Positions 41,518 to 50,095 of a DNA stretch of 64,000 nt are shown here, piece by piece; the stretch's first letter is position 1, and each line of letters opens with the position of its first letter. Source of the stretch: Ferdinandcohnia sp047238305 (GTDB lineage: Bacteria > Bacillota > Bacilli > Bacillales > Bacillaceae_L); contig NZ_JBDFMO010000001.1 of assembly GCF_047238305.1 (NCBI RefSeq), positions 2,480,001 through 2,544,000 on the forward strand, read 5' to 3'. The notes beneath the pieces were generated by a model, which searched no databases, was not told the DNA's origin, and worked only from the letters and a program-made list of their open reading frames with translations. A program made the position numbers and the translations under genes.

Positions 41518-43842
41518 ATGACAAGAAAAAAAGAAATCATTGTTCCTCTTTTACCACTTCGCGGATTGCTTGTCTATCCCACAATGGTTTTGCATTTAGA
41601 TGTTGGCCGCGACAAATCAGTGCAAGCCTTGGAAAAAGCAATGGTAGAAGACCATATCATTTTTTTAACAACCCAAAAAGATGTGTCAATTGACGATCCA
41701 ACTAAGGATGATATTTATAACATAGGAACATTAACACAAGTAAAACAAATGCTTAAGCTTCCAAACGGAACAATACGTGTATTAGTTGAAGGACTTTACC
41801 GCGCTGAAATAAAAGAAATCTATGACAATGATAGCTATTATTCAGTGAAAGTAAAAACATTCGAAGAAGACGAATCAAAAGATGTTGAAACAGAAGCACT
41901 CATGCGGATGATGCTAGAGTATTTCGAACAATACATAAAGCTTTCAAAGAAAATCTCAACAGAAACATACACGTCTGTAACAGACATTGAAGAACCAGGA
42001 AGAATGGCAGATATCATTGCCTCTCATATTCCTCTTAAACTTCAAGAAAAACAGGATATTCTTGAAACGATTGATGTTCGTGAGAGAATGGATAAAGTGA
42101 TTACAATCATAAACAATGAAAAAGAAGTCTTAAGCCTCGAAAAGAAGATTGGTCAACGTGTCAAGCGCTCAATGGAAAGAACTCAAAAAGAATATTACCT
42201 TCGTGAGCAAATGAAGGCCATTCAAAAGGAACTTGGGGACAAAGAAGGCAAAACGGGTGAAGTATCCTCGCTCAGAGAAAAAATTGAAGCTGTAGGTATG
42301 CCTGACCATGTAAAGGAAGTAGCATTAAAGGAACTCGACCGCTACGAAAAAATTCCCCAAACATCTGCGGAAAGCGCAGTGATTCGAAATTATATTGAAT
42401 GGCTTATAGCATTACCATGGACAAATGCGACGGAAGACCGTCTGGATATTCATCGCGCGGAAGAAATTCTCGAGAAAGACCATTTTGGACTTGAAAAGGT
42501 GAAAGAAAGAGTTCTTGAATACTTGGCTGTTCAACAGTTAACCAATTCCTTAAAAGGACCCATTCTATGTCTATCTGGACCTCCGGGGGTAGGGAAAACA
42601 TCGTTAGCAAAATCGGTGGCAAAATCTCTTGGCCGAAATTTCGTGCGAATTTCACTTGGTGGTGTTCGTGATGAATCTGAAATCAGAGGACACCGTAGAA
42701 CATACGTCGGTGCAATGCCAGGCCGAATTATTCAAGGGATGAAAAAGGCCGGTACAATTAATCCAGTCTTTTTATTAGATGAAATTGATAAAATGTCGAA
42801 TGATTTTAGAGGAGATCCCTCATCAGCAATGCTTGAAGTATTGGATCCTGAACAAAACTTCAACTTTAGTGATCATTTTATTGAAGAGCCTTATGATTTA
42901 TCGAAGGTAATGTTCATTGCGACAGCGAATAATTTGGCTACCATTCCTGGACCGCTTCGAGATCGAATGGAAATTATCACAATTGCTGGTTATACGGAGC
43001 TGGAAAAGGTTCATATTGCCAAAGATCATCTATTGCCAAAGCAGCTTAAAGAGCATGGCTTAACAAAAGGGAAATTGCAAATGCGAGAGGATGCCCTGTT
43101 AAATATCATCCGCTATTACACGAGAGAAGCGGGTGTTCGTGGACTTGAGCGTCAAATCGCGAAAATCTGTCGTAAGGTTGCTAAAATTATTGTATCTGGT
43201 GAAAAGAAACGAGTTGTCATTACGGACAAGAATGTCGTTGACTTTTTAGGGAAACAAGTATTCCGCTATGGCCAAGCAGAAATTGAGGATCAAGTGGGAG
43301 TAGCAACTGGACTTGCCTATACCGTATTCGGTGGGGACACACTATCAATCGAGGTTTCCTTAGCACCTGGTAAAGGAAAGCTTGTACTTACTGGTAAGCT
43401 TGGAGATGTGATGAAAGAATCTGCTCAAGCAGCATTTAGTTACATTCGCTCTAAAGCTGAAGAACTAAAAATCGATCCGGATTTTAATGAAAAAAATGAT
43501 ATCCATATCCACGTTCCAGAAGGTGCTGTGCCTAAGGATGGACCTTCAGCTGGTATTACAATTGCAACTGCCCTTATATCTGCTTTAACTGGCAGGGCAG
43601 TTCGTAAGGAAGTAGGCATGACAGGCGAAATTACGTTAAGAGGACGTGTTCTTCCAATTGGCGGCTTGAAGGAAAAATCACTTAGTGCTCATCGTGCTGG
43701 ATTAACGAAAATTCTATTTCCTAAGGAAAACGAAAAGGATCTAGAAGATATTCCAGAGAGTGTAAGAGAAGATGTGGAATTTGTTCCGGTTTCCCATTTA
43801 GATGAAGTCTTAAAACATGCGTTAGTAGAGGAGAAAAAATGA
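41518..43842 (+). CDS. lonA: ATP-dependent protease La (LonA)
   Basis: This 774-residue Lon protease has an N-terminal substrate-binding domain (to about 310). The AAA+ module has Walker A GPPGVGKTSLAKSVA and Walker B VFLLDEIDKM. The protease domain carries the Ser-Lys dyad: Ser677 (in DGPSAGIT) and Lys720 (in GGLKEKS), the same numbers as in B. subtilis LonA. It degrades misfolded and specific regulatory proteins. The start taken is ATG at 41518 with GAGGTG upstream, not the earlier TTG. Its stop overlaps the ysxC start by four bases. Confidence 0.98.
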   Translation: MTRKKEIIVPLLPLRGLLVYPTMVLHLDVGRDKSVQALEKAMVEDHIIFLTTQKDVSIDDPTKDDIYNIGTLTQVKQMLKLPNGTIRVLVEGLYRAEIKEIYDNDSYYSVKVKTFEEDESKDVETEALMRMMLEYFEQYIKLSKKISTETYTSVTDIEEPGRMADIIASHIPLKLQEKQDILETIDVRERMDKVITIINNEKEVLSLEKKIGQRVKRSMERTQKEYYLREQMKAIQKELGDKEGKTGEVSSLREKIEAVGMPDHVKEVALKELDRYEKIPQTSAESAVIRNYIEWLIALPWTNATEDRLDIHRAEEILEKDHFGLEKVKERVLEYLAVQQLTNSLKGPILCLSGPPGVGKTSLAKSVAKSLGRNFVRISLGGVRDESEIRGHRRTYVGAMPGRIIQGMKKAGTINPVFLLDEIDKMSNDFRGDPSSAMLEVLDPEQNFNFSDHFIEEPYDLSKVMFIATANNLATIPGPLRDRMEIITIAGYTELEKVHIAKDHLLPKQLKEHGLTKGKLQMREDALLNIIRYYTREAGVRGLERQIAKICRKVAKIIVSGEKKRVVITDKNVVDFLGKQVFRYGQAEIEDQVGVATGLAYTVFGGDTLSIEVSLAPGKGKLVLTGKLGDVMKESAQAAFSYIRSKAEELKIDPDFNEKNDIHIHVPEGAVPKDGPSAGITIATALISALTGRAVRKEVGMTGEITLRGRVLPIGGLKEKSLSAHRAGLTKILFPKENEKDLEDIPESVREDVEFVPVSHLDEVLKHALVEEKK

Positions 43843-44420
43843 AAGTAACAAGTGCAGATATCGTAATCAGTGCTGTCAGACCGGAACAATATCCTGAGGG
43901 AGATTTACCTGAATTTGCACTAGCAGGACGATCAAATGTAGGAAAATCATCGTTTATTAATAAAATGATCAACCGAAAAGCATTGGCCCGTACATCATCA
44001 AAGCCTGGTAAGACACAGACCTTAAACTTTTTTCTAATCAATGAATTATTGCATTTTGTTGATGTTCCAGGCTATGGATATGCGAAAGTATCTAAAAAAG
44101 AAAGAGAAGCATGGGGAAAAATGATTGAGACGTATTTAACAACGCGTGAGCAACTTAGAGCAGTTGTTCTCATTGTTGATTTACGTCACCCACCAACAAA
44201 TGACGATGTCCTTATGTATGATTTTGCGAAGCATTATGAAATACCAGTTGTCGTCATTGCAACAAAGGCAGATAAAATCCCAAAAGGAAAATGGGATAAA
44301 CATCTAAAGGTGGTTCGCGAGACGTTGAAGCTTGAGACAGGTGACCATCTCATTAAATTTTCATCTGAAACAGGTTTAGGAAAAGATGAAGCCTGGAGTG
44401 TATTACAATCGTATATGTAA
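43839..44420 (+). CDS. ysxC: Ribosome biogenesis GTPase YsxC (EngB)
   Basis: This 193-residue GTPase is needed for 50S subunit assembly. The G1 motif is AGRSNVGKSSFI; G2/G3 include KPGKTQTLNF and DVPGYGYAKVS; G4 is TKADK and G5 FSSETG. These are the TrmE-Era-EngA-EngB signatures. The ATG overlaps the lonA stop (ATGA), as in B. subtilis, and the gene is essential there. A strong terminator follows, then an ABC transporter operon not found at this place in B. subtilis. Confidence 0.97.
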   Translation: MKVTSADIVISAVRPEQYPEGDLPEFALAGRSNVGKSSFINKMINRKALARTSSKPGKTQTLNFFLINELLHFVDVPGYGYAKVSKKEREAWGKMIETYLTTREQLRAVVLIVDLRHPPTNDDVLMYDFAKHYEIPVVVIATKADKIPKGKWDKHLKVVRETLKLETGDHLIKFSSETGLGKDEAWSVLQSYM

Positions 44421-44427
44421 AAGAAAA

Positions 44428-44460
44428 ACAGCTAAAGCATTCGCTTTGGCTGTTTTTTTT
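44428..44460 (+). terminator. Intrinsic terminator after ysxC
   Basis: AACAGCTAAAGC pairs with GCTTTGGCTGTT (one wobble) and is followed by TTTTTT. Confidence 0.9.
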
Positions 44461-44588
44461 GAGTGAAAATGAAGGAATGACGATTCTTAAGGAATAATGG
44501 AGAAACAAAAAGTTTTATTGGTGATTTTACCGATTAGGTTATATGGCAGTGGTTGGACTAATAAAGATATAAGTAAAGATAGGTATTC

Positions 44589-44611
44589 CCTACTAAAAAA
44601 AATTTAGTAGG
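44589..44611 (+). promoter_or_regulatory. Palindrome in the leader of the amino-acid ABC operon
   Basis: CCTACTAAA and TTTAGTAGG form a perfect 9-bp inverted repeat around five A residues. It lies just before the ribosome binding site GGGGGAAAA of the binding-protein gene. It could be an operator or an RNA hairpin controlling translation. Confidence 0.55.
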
Positions 44612-44630
44612 ACAAAGGGGGAAAACAGCG

Positions 44631-45413
44631 TTGAAAAAAAGACTGTGCTCTTTATTCGTTTTGCTTTTGGTTATCGGTGTTTTAAGTGCTTGTGGCGGTG
44701 AAAAGTCTTCTTCAAACGGGATGAAATTAGTGGAGGATGGAAAATTTACGTTTGCATCATCGGGTGAATACAATCCATTTAGTGTTACAGATGGAAATGG
44801 TGTTATGACTGGCTTTGATATTGATGTGGCAGAGGCAATTGCAAAGGAACTTGGTCTTGAACCTAATCAAAAGAGATTTAAATTTAACAGTATTGTAGAA
44901 GGTGTGAAGACTGGAAGGTTTGATGCTGCAGTTGCTAGTCATACGATTACAGACGAGCGTGCGGAGCATGTGAATTTCTCAACCCCTTATTATTATTCAG
45001 GACCGCAAATATTTGTCAGACCGGATAGCGATGTCCAAAGTCTAGAAGATTTAAAGGATTTGGAAATTGCCGTTTCAAAGGGTTCTACCTATGCACAAAC
45101 GGCACAAGAAGTAACTGGAAACGTGATTCAATATGATAGTGATGTAACGGCATTAGAAGCTTTGGCGATTGGAAAACATGATGCGGTGATTACGGATTTC
45201 TTAACAGGAAAAGAAGGAATTGGCAACGGGCTAGACATTGAAGGTAAGGACATTCTCGGTCTGAGTGAGCAAGCAATTGCTGTTTCAAAGGAAAATGAAG
45301 AACTGTTGAAAAAAATCAATGAAGCACTCGAAAAGCTTAGAAAAGATGGAACACTGAAAAAAATAAGCGAAAAATACTTCAAAGAAGATATAACTACAAA
45401 TCCAGAAGAATAA
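44631..45413 (+). CDS. Amino-acid ABC transporter substrate-binding lipoprotein
   Basis: This 260-residue family 3 extracellular solute-binding protein has a lipoprotein signal peptide; the lipobox is LSACGG (Cys near residue 21). The polar amino-acid binding fold shows GVMTGFDIDVAEAIAKELG, GRFDAAVASHTITDERAEHVNFSTPYYYSG and AVSKGSTYAQTAQ. The start is TTG with AAGGGGGAAAA upstream. It is the first gene of a three-gene importer. The exact ligand (such as cystine, arginine or glutamine) cannot be read from sequence. A hairpin follows. Confidence 0.9.
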   Translation: MKKRLCSLFVLLLVIGVLSACGGEKSSSNGMKLVEDGKFTFASSGEYNPFSVTDGNGVMTGFDIDVAEAIAKELGLEPNQKRFKFNSIVEGVKTGRFDAAVASHTITDERAEHVNFSTPYYYSGPQIFVRPDSDVQSLEDLKDLEIAVSKGSTYAQTAQEVTGNVIQYDSDVTALEALAIGKHDAVITDFLTGKEGIGNGLDIEGKDILGLSEQAIAVSKENEELLKKINEALEKLRKDGTLKKISEKYFKEDITTNPEE

Positions 45414-45423
45414 GAACATCATC

Positions 45424-45462
45424 GAAACGAATGTGTTTTTCCTACGCATTCGTTTCTTTTTC
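45424..45462 (+). terminator. Hairpin between binding protein and permease genes
   Basis: GAAACGAATG pairs with CATTCGTTTC and is followed by a T-rich tract. It probably gives partial termination, so that the binding protein is made in excess of the permease. Confidence 0.75.
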
Positions 45463-45498
45463 TAAAGAGAGACAATTTGAAAAAGGAGTTGAGTAAAA

Positions 45499-46161
45499 TT
45501 GCCAGAATTAAGTCATATCATTGAGCAATTAATTGAAACCTATCCACTTTTTTTAAAGGGGATGCTACTAACATTACAAGTAACAATCGTTGCCGTTTTC
45601 ATTGCCGTTTTTATCGGTTTGCTTTTTGCATTCTTAAAAATTTCAGCGAAAACCATCTTAGTTAAGATAGCAGATCTGTATATATATTTAGTAAGAGGGA
45701 CCCCGTTAGTCGTACAGATTTTTGTTTTTTATTTTGGTTTATCTGCTTTAGACATATCGATGTTTTGGTCGGTCACATTAGGGTTGGCATTCCATAACGG
45801 AGCATATCTGGCAGAAATTTTTAGAGGTGCTATACAATCGATTGACAGTGGCCAAATGGAGGCTGGGCAGTCTTTGGGAATGAGTAGGACCTTAACGATG
45901 AGAAGAATCATCCTCCCCCAAGCATTTAGAAGAGCCTTACCACCTCTTGGAAATCAATTTATTATTGCATTGAAGGACTCATCCCTAGCAGCATTTATCG
46001 GTTTAAATGAGCTTTTTAATGTCTCGACAACATTAGGATCGAATAACTTTGACTATATGACATATTTGCTCATAGTTGCGATTTACTATTTAATCCTTGT
46101 TCTAATCTTTACAATTTTAGTTGGAATGCTTGAGAAGAAATTGGCTGCTATCGACAAATAA
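45499..46161 (+). CDS. Amino-acid ABC transporter permease
   Basis: This 220-residue membrane protein of the HisM/GlnP type has about five membrane segments. The EAA loop EAGQSLGMSRTLTMRRIILPQAFRRALPPL contacts the ATPase. VRGTPLVVQIFVFYFG is a family signature. The start is TTG behind AAAAGGAGTTGAG. It forms the channel with the ATPase encoded 15 bp downstream. It is a polar amino-acid family member; the substrate is inferred from the operon only. Confidence 0.92.
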   Translation: MPELSHIIEQLIETYPLFLKGMLLTLQVTIVAVFIAVFIGLLFAFLKISAKTILVKIADLYIYLVRGTPLVVQIFVFYFGLSALDISMFWSVTLGLAFHNGAYLAEIFRGAIQSIDSGQMEAGQSLGMSRTLTMRRIILPQAFRRALPPLGNQFIIALKDSSLAAFIGLNELFNVSTTLGSNNFDYMTYLLIVAIYYLILVLIFTILVGMLEKKLAAIDK

Positions 46162-46176
46162 GGACGGTGAAATGAT

Positions 46177-46914
46177 ATGGGAAAGAAGGAAATGATAAAG
46201 ATTGTAAATTTAAATAAATCATTTGGTGACTTACATGTATTAAAAGATATCAACATGGTCGTTGAAGAAAGTGAAGTTGTTTGTTTAATAGGGGCGAGTG
46301 GTTCTGGGAAAAGTACGCTACTTCGTTGTTTGAACTTTCTAGAAATAAAGGAAAGTGGAGAAATCATCATTAAAGATGAAAAAATAGAACCAAAAAACCA
46401 CAATCTAACTGAAATTCGGCAAAGAGTTGGAATGGTTTTTCAGCATTTTAACCTCTTTCCTCATATGACAGTCCTTGAAAATGTCATAGAGGCCCCCACT
46501 CAGGTTAAAAAGATTCCAAAACAAGAAGCGGTCCGACAGGCTGAGGAACTACTTGGTAAGGTTGGATTGGAAGATAAAGTAAATGTGTATCCATCTAAAT
46601 TATCAGGAGGGCAAAAGCAACGTGTTGCTATTGCTCGGGCATTAGCAATGAAACCTGAAATTATGTTATTTGATGAACCGACATCTGCGCTCGACCCAGA
46701 ATTAGTGGGAGAGGTTCTTAATACCATGAAGCAATTAGCGAACGAAGGAATGACGATGGTTGTAGTCACCCATGAAATGGGGTTTGCGAGAGAGGTTGCC
46801 GACCGTGTTATATACATGCATGATGGAAAAATAGTCGAGGTCGGGCAACCAAAAGAAATCTTTGAAAATCCAAAAGAACAACGAACAAAGGATTTTCTCA
46901 ACTCTATTCTATAA
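46177..46914 (+). CDS. Amino-acid ABC transporter ATP-binding protein
   Basis: This 245-residue ATPase has Walker A GASGSGKST, Q-loop VFQHFNLFPHMTVLENV, signature LSGGQKQRVAIARALA, Walker B IMLFDEPTSALDPELVGEVL and H-loop VVVTHEMGFA. It is the GlnQ/HisP type that drives polar amino-acid uptake. The start is ATG with GGACGGTGA upstream. It ends the transporter operon. A terminator and a second hairpin, convergent with the minus-strand gene at 47020, follow. Confidence 0.93.
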   Translation: MGKKEMIKIVNLNKSFGDLHVLKDINMVVEESEVVCLIGASGSGKSTLLRCLNFLEIKESGEIIIKDEKIEPKNHNLTEIRQRVGMVFQHFNLFPHMTVLENVIEAPTQVKKIPKQEAVRQAEELLGKVGLEDKVNVYPSKLSGGQKQRVAIARALAMKPEIMLFDEPTSALDPELVGEVLNTMKQLANEGMTMVVVTHEMGFAREVADRVIYMHDGKIVEVGQPKEIFENPKEQRTKDFLNSIL

Positions 46915-46928
46915 GGCTATTTAAGTAT

Positions 46929-46999
46929 CTCAAAGGGGCAAACTTTGAGGTGCTTTTTTAATGGAATAGAAACACCCACGAATTTTAACCTTCGTGGGT
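46929..46999. terminator. Two hairpins between convergent units
   Basis: CTCAAAG/CTTTGAG followed by GTGCTTTTTT (46929-46959) fits a terminator for the transporter operon. CCCACGAA/TTCGTGGG (46975-46998) can serve the minus-strand gene, since its complement is followed by GTGTTTCTATT. Confidence 0.7.
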
Positions 47000-47019
47000 A
47001 TGATTGGTTTTGGTATAAT

Positions 47020-47505
47020 TTACTTTTTCTTAATGAATAATAAATAAAAGCCGATCCCGACAAGGAGAAGAGGCCAATAGTCTAAAATGAAAGAAAAACT
47101 GCCCTCTAAAAATCCTAACCAGCTTATAAATCGGCCATAATTGAGAAACAATAGCGAAACAAATAACAGAACGATACTATGGAATAGTCCATTTTTTGTC
47201 TTAAAATAGGTAAACAGCATACCAAGGCCAATAATAAACAATAAAGTACCTGGCTGTTTTGGCCAAAAGCTAAGTTGATTGATCCCATGAAAGTGAAATC
47301 CAAAGCCAACCAGAATGACACCAGGTAAGATGCTACTTGGATTGTTTTCGACAGATGCCTGTACGAGAAAAGCAATTCCGACAATGATGACGAGTGTTTG
47401 CCATGAATAAAAGTTGGTGAATACTGGTATACCCAATTGTTGAAGCAAGAGATAGCAACCAATCCCCACAAGGATAATACCAGAAAAGAGATTATTTTTT
47501 TTCAT
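47020..47505 (-). CDS. LiaF/DUF5668-like membrane protein
   Basis: This roughly 161-residue protein has about six hydrophobic segments (for example LFSGIILVGIGCYLLLQQLG near the N-terminus and YWPLLLVGIGFYLLFIKKK at the C-terminus). The repeated glycine-rich GIILVGIG-type helices and aromatic turns resemble the LiaF N-terminal (DUF5668) membrane domain. The start taken is ATG at 47505 with GGGGGAC just upstream; an ATG four codons earlier overlaps it. There is no cytoplasmic LiaF domain. It could be a small cell-envelope stress sensor, but this is inference. Confidence 0.7.
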   Translation of the reverse strand: MKKNNLFSGIILVGIGCYLLLQQLGIPVFTNFYSWQTLVIIVGIAFLVQASVENNPSSILPGVILVGFGFHFHGINQLSFWPKQPGTLLFIIGLGMLFTYFKTKNGLFHSIVLLFVSLLFLNYGRFISWLGFLEGSFSFILDYWPLLLVGIGFYLLFIKKK

Positions 47506-47616
47506 ATAGTCCCCCATGCTAGTTACTTGATTTGACCATGCTTTTTTGTTATGGTAACGATTGAAGTCAAAACGACTTATTTATTAGTATAAACGCATTT
47601 ATAGGTTCATTTTTAT

Positions 47617-47739
47617 GTCTATTTCCAGGCGCCATCGGCTCGAGGTCACAAGCCAATCACTTCTGAAGGCAAAAACCGCCTTCTGTCAGCGCTTGTCTTG
47701 TGCTTGTCGCCGATAAACGGGCACCTTGCACTTTTCTTA
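47617..47739. repeat. Intergenic cruciform-type repeat
   Basis: This roughly 120-bp element can fold into a long hairpin: ATCGGC pairs with GCCGAT and CACAAG with CTTGTG, with an inner GAAGGC/GCCTTC arm. It resembles an intergenic repeat I recall from other Bacillaceae, with an ending like GGGCACCTTGCACTTTTCTT. It is a single copy in this window, in the space before hemA. Confidence 0.6.
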
Positions 47740-47774
47740 TTATAAATTCATCTTAGCATAGGTTGTCAAAAACT

Positions 47775-47819
47775 GTTCACACATTTTTCGACAATCGTTC
47801 ACATCATACATGGTATAAT
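47775..47819 (+). promoter_or_regulatory. hemA promoter with direct repeats
   Basis: TGGTATAAT (47811-47819) is an extended -10. Two copies of GTTCACA (47775-47781 and 47797-47803) are 22 bp apart, about two helical turns. One overlaps the -35 area. They could bind a regulator. A PerR box (TTATAATNATTATAA) as in B. subtilis hemA is not evident. Confidence 0.55.
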
Positions 47820-47877
47820 AGTAGTAGTTTTTTGGAACGAAATCTATTTTATTATTTAAAAGTTGGGGTGAGAGATT

Positions 47878-49230
47878 ATGCATACAATTATGGTCGGACT
47901 AAACTATAGAACAGCCCCTGTCGAAATACGTGAAAAATTGACTTTTGATTCAGAGAGCATTGTACAAGCAATGAAAGAATTAAAAGGGAAAAAGAGTATT
48001 TTAGAAAATGTCATTGTTTCAACATGTAACCGGACAGAAATATATGCTGTTGTCGACCAACTGCATACAGGACGTTATTATATAAAAGATTTCCTTTCAC
48101 AATGGTTTGGAATTGATAAAGAAGAATTTGCACCATATTTGAATATCTTTGAAGAAGAAGGTGCCGTTGAACATCTTTTTCATGTTACATGTGGGTTGAA
48201 TTCGATGGTAGTTGGTGAAACGCAAATTCTTGGACAAGTACGTTCAAGTTTTCTTTCTGCACAAGAAGAAGGGACATCAGGAACTGTATTTAACCACCTA
48301 TTTAAGCAATCCATTACATTAGCAAAACGTGCGCATTCTGAAACGGAAATTGGGTCAAACGCTGTTTCAGTGAGTTATGCTGCCGTTGAACTTGGAAAGA
48401 AGATTTTTGGTGATCTTTCAAGTAAGAATGTCCTTATCTTAGGTGCAGGAAAAATGGGCGAACTAGCTGTGCAAAACCTACACGGTTCTGGTGTGGGGAA
48501 AGTAACAGTGATGAATCGTACCTATGAAAAAGCACAAAACCTTGCCGATAAATTTCAAGGGGAAGCAAAAGCGATTGAGGAACTTCAATGTGCCTTGGTT
48601 GATGCTGACATCATGATAAGTTCGACTGGTGCGAAAGGTTATGTCATTACAAAAGAAATGATGCAGGATGTTGAACAGATGAGAAAGGGTCGTCCTTTAT
48701 TTATGGTTGATATTGCCGTGCCAAGGGACTTAGATCCAGGACTTGCAGATTTAGAAAGTGTCTTTCTATATGATATCGATGATTTAGAAGGAATCGTTGA
48801 AGCTAATCTTCAGGAACGAAAAGTAGCAGCTGAAGAAATTGAACTCATGATTGAAAATGAAATCGTTGAATTCAAGAATTGGTTAAACACGTTAGGAGTC
48901 GTTCCCGTTATTTCAGCGTTGCGCAAAAAGGCATTAGCCATTCAAGCTGAAACAATGGAAAGTATTGAACGCAAAATGCCTAATCTTACTGAGCGTGAGC
49001 GAAAAGTACTGAACAAACATACGAAAAGTATTATTAATCAGCTACTGCGAGACCCTATTTTACAAGCGAAGGAACTTGCTGCCCAGCCAAATGCAGATGA
49101 ATCTTTAGGATTATTTATGAAGATTTTTGATATTGAGGAAGCAGTTGTTTCTGAGTACGGGATGCAAAAGGAAAAGGATAATGTGAACTTGGTAGCAGCC
49201 AATAGACAGCAGCCTTCTCTACAGTCATAA
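47878..49230 (+). CDS. hemA: Glutamyl-tRNA reductase
   Basis: This 450-residue enzyme reduces glutamyl-tRNA to glutamate-1-semialdehyde, the first step of C5-type haem synthesis. The catalytic cysteine is in VSTCNRTEIYAV near residue 50. The NADPH-binding domain has VLILGAGKMGELAVQNLHGSG, and a C-terminal dimerisation helix follows. The start is ATG behind GGGGTGAGAG. It heads hemAXCDBL; B. subtilis HemA is about 455 residues. The product feeds hemL at the end of the same operon. Confidence 0.97.
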   Translation: MHTIMVGLNYRTAPVEIREKLTFDSESIVQAMKELKGKKSILENVIVSTCNRTEIYAVVDQLHTGRYYIKDFLSQWFGIDKEEFAPYLNIFEEEGAVEHLFHVTCGLNSMVVGETQILGQVRSSFLSAQEEGTSGTVFNHLFKQSITLAKRAHSETEIGSNAVSVSYAAVELGKKIFGDLSSKNVLILGAGKMGELAVQNLHGSGVGKVTVMNRTYEKAQNLADKFQGEAKAIEELQCALVDADIMISSTGAKGYVITKEMMQDVEQMRKGRPLFMVDIAVPRDLDPGLADLESVFLYDIDDLEGIVEANLQERKVAAEEIELMIENEIVEFKNWLNTLGVVPVISALRKKALAIQAETMESIERKMPNLTERERKVLNKHTKSIINQLLRDPILQAKELAAQPNADESLGLFMKIFDIEEAVVSEYGMQKEKDNVNLVAANRQQPSLQS

Positions 49231-49246
49231 TGAGGGGAAATTCGAA

Positions 49247-50080
49247 ATGGTAGAGATGAATGTAACGAGATTACATGAGTTTACTGTAATTCTCTATGCC
49301 TTAAGTGTCCTACTTTATTTTATAGATTTTCTTCATAATAACCGGAAGGTAAATAAGTTTGCCTTCTGGTTACTTGCATTTGTTTGGATCATTCAATCGA
49401 TTTTTCTCCTTACTCGAATGCTGAATACAGGTAGATTACCGATATTGTCCATGTTTGAAGGACTCTATTTTTATGCATGGGTATTGATTACACTCTCATT
49501 AATTTTAAACAAGTTTTTGAGAGTGGATTTCATTGTATTTTTTACAAATTTATTAGGGTTTTTCATTATGGCCTTACATACTTTTGCTCCAGGACAGCAT
49601 GGCTCAAGTGCGGTGGAGACTCAGCTTATTTCGGAATTACTTATGATTCATATCACGATGGCGATTCTTTCATATGGTGCTTTTTCGTTATCGTTTGTTT
49701 TTTCAATTCTTTATTTAATTCAATACAATTTGTTAAAACAGAAAAAATGGGGAAAACGACTTCTCCGACTAGATGATTTATCAAAGCTTGACTACATGTC
49801 CTATGTATTGAATCTAATTGGGGTGCCAATGCTTCTATTAGCGCTTATATTAGGTGTGCTATGGGCCTATATCAAGGTTGAAAATTTTTATTTTTACGAT
49901 GCAAAAGTATTAGGTTCCTTTTTTGTTTTAGTTATCTACTTAGTGTACCTTTATAAAAGGGTTGTTCAAAAGCTCCAAGGAAAAACAATTGCCTACTGGA
50001 ATATAGGAGCATTTTTATTTTTACTTGTTAATTTCTTTTTGTTTGGGAGTTTATCAAATTTCCATTTTTGGCTTACATAG
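49247..50080 (+). CDS. hemX: HemX, CcsA-like membrane protein of the haem operon
   Basis: This 277-residue protein has about eight membrane helices and belongs to the cytochrome c assembly (CcsA/CcmC-like) fold family. Conserved residues are in FEGLYFYAWVLI and MIHITMAILSYGAFSLSFVFSI. In B. subtilis HemX negatively affects HemA level. It sits 16 bp after hemA, with GAGGGG upstream. It is about 15 bp before hemC, so it is clearly part of the operon. Confidence 0.92.
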   Translation: MVEMNVTRLHEFTVILYALSVLLYFIDFLHNNRKVNKFAFWLLAFVWIIQSIFLLTRMLNTGRLPILSMFEGLYFYAWVLITLSLILNKFLRVDFIVFFTNLLGFFIMALHTFAPGQHGSSAVETQLISELLMIHITMAILSYGAFSLSFVFSILYLIQYNLLKQKKWGKRLLRLDDLSKLDYMSYVLNLIGVPMLLLALILGVLWAYIKVENFYFYDAKVLGSFFVLVIYLVYLYKRVVQKLQGKTIAYWNIGAFLFLLVNFFLFGSLSNFHFWLT

Positions 50081-50095
50081 ACAGGAGGAGCATGT

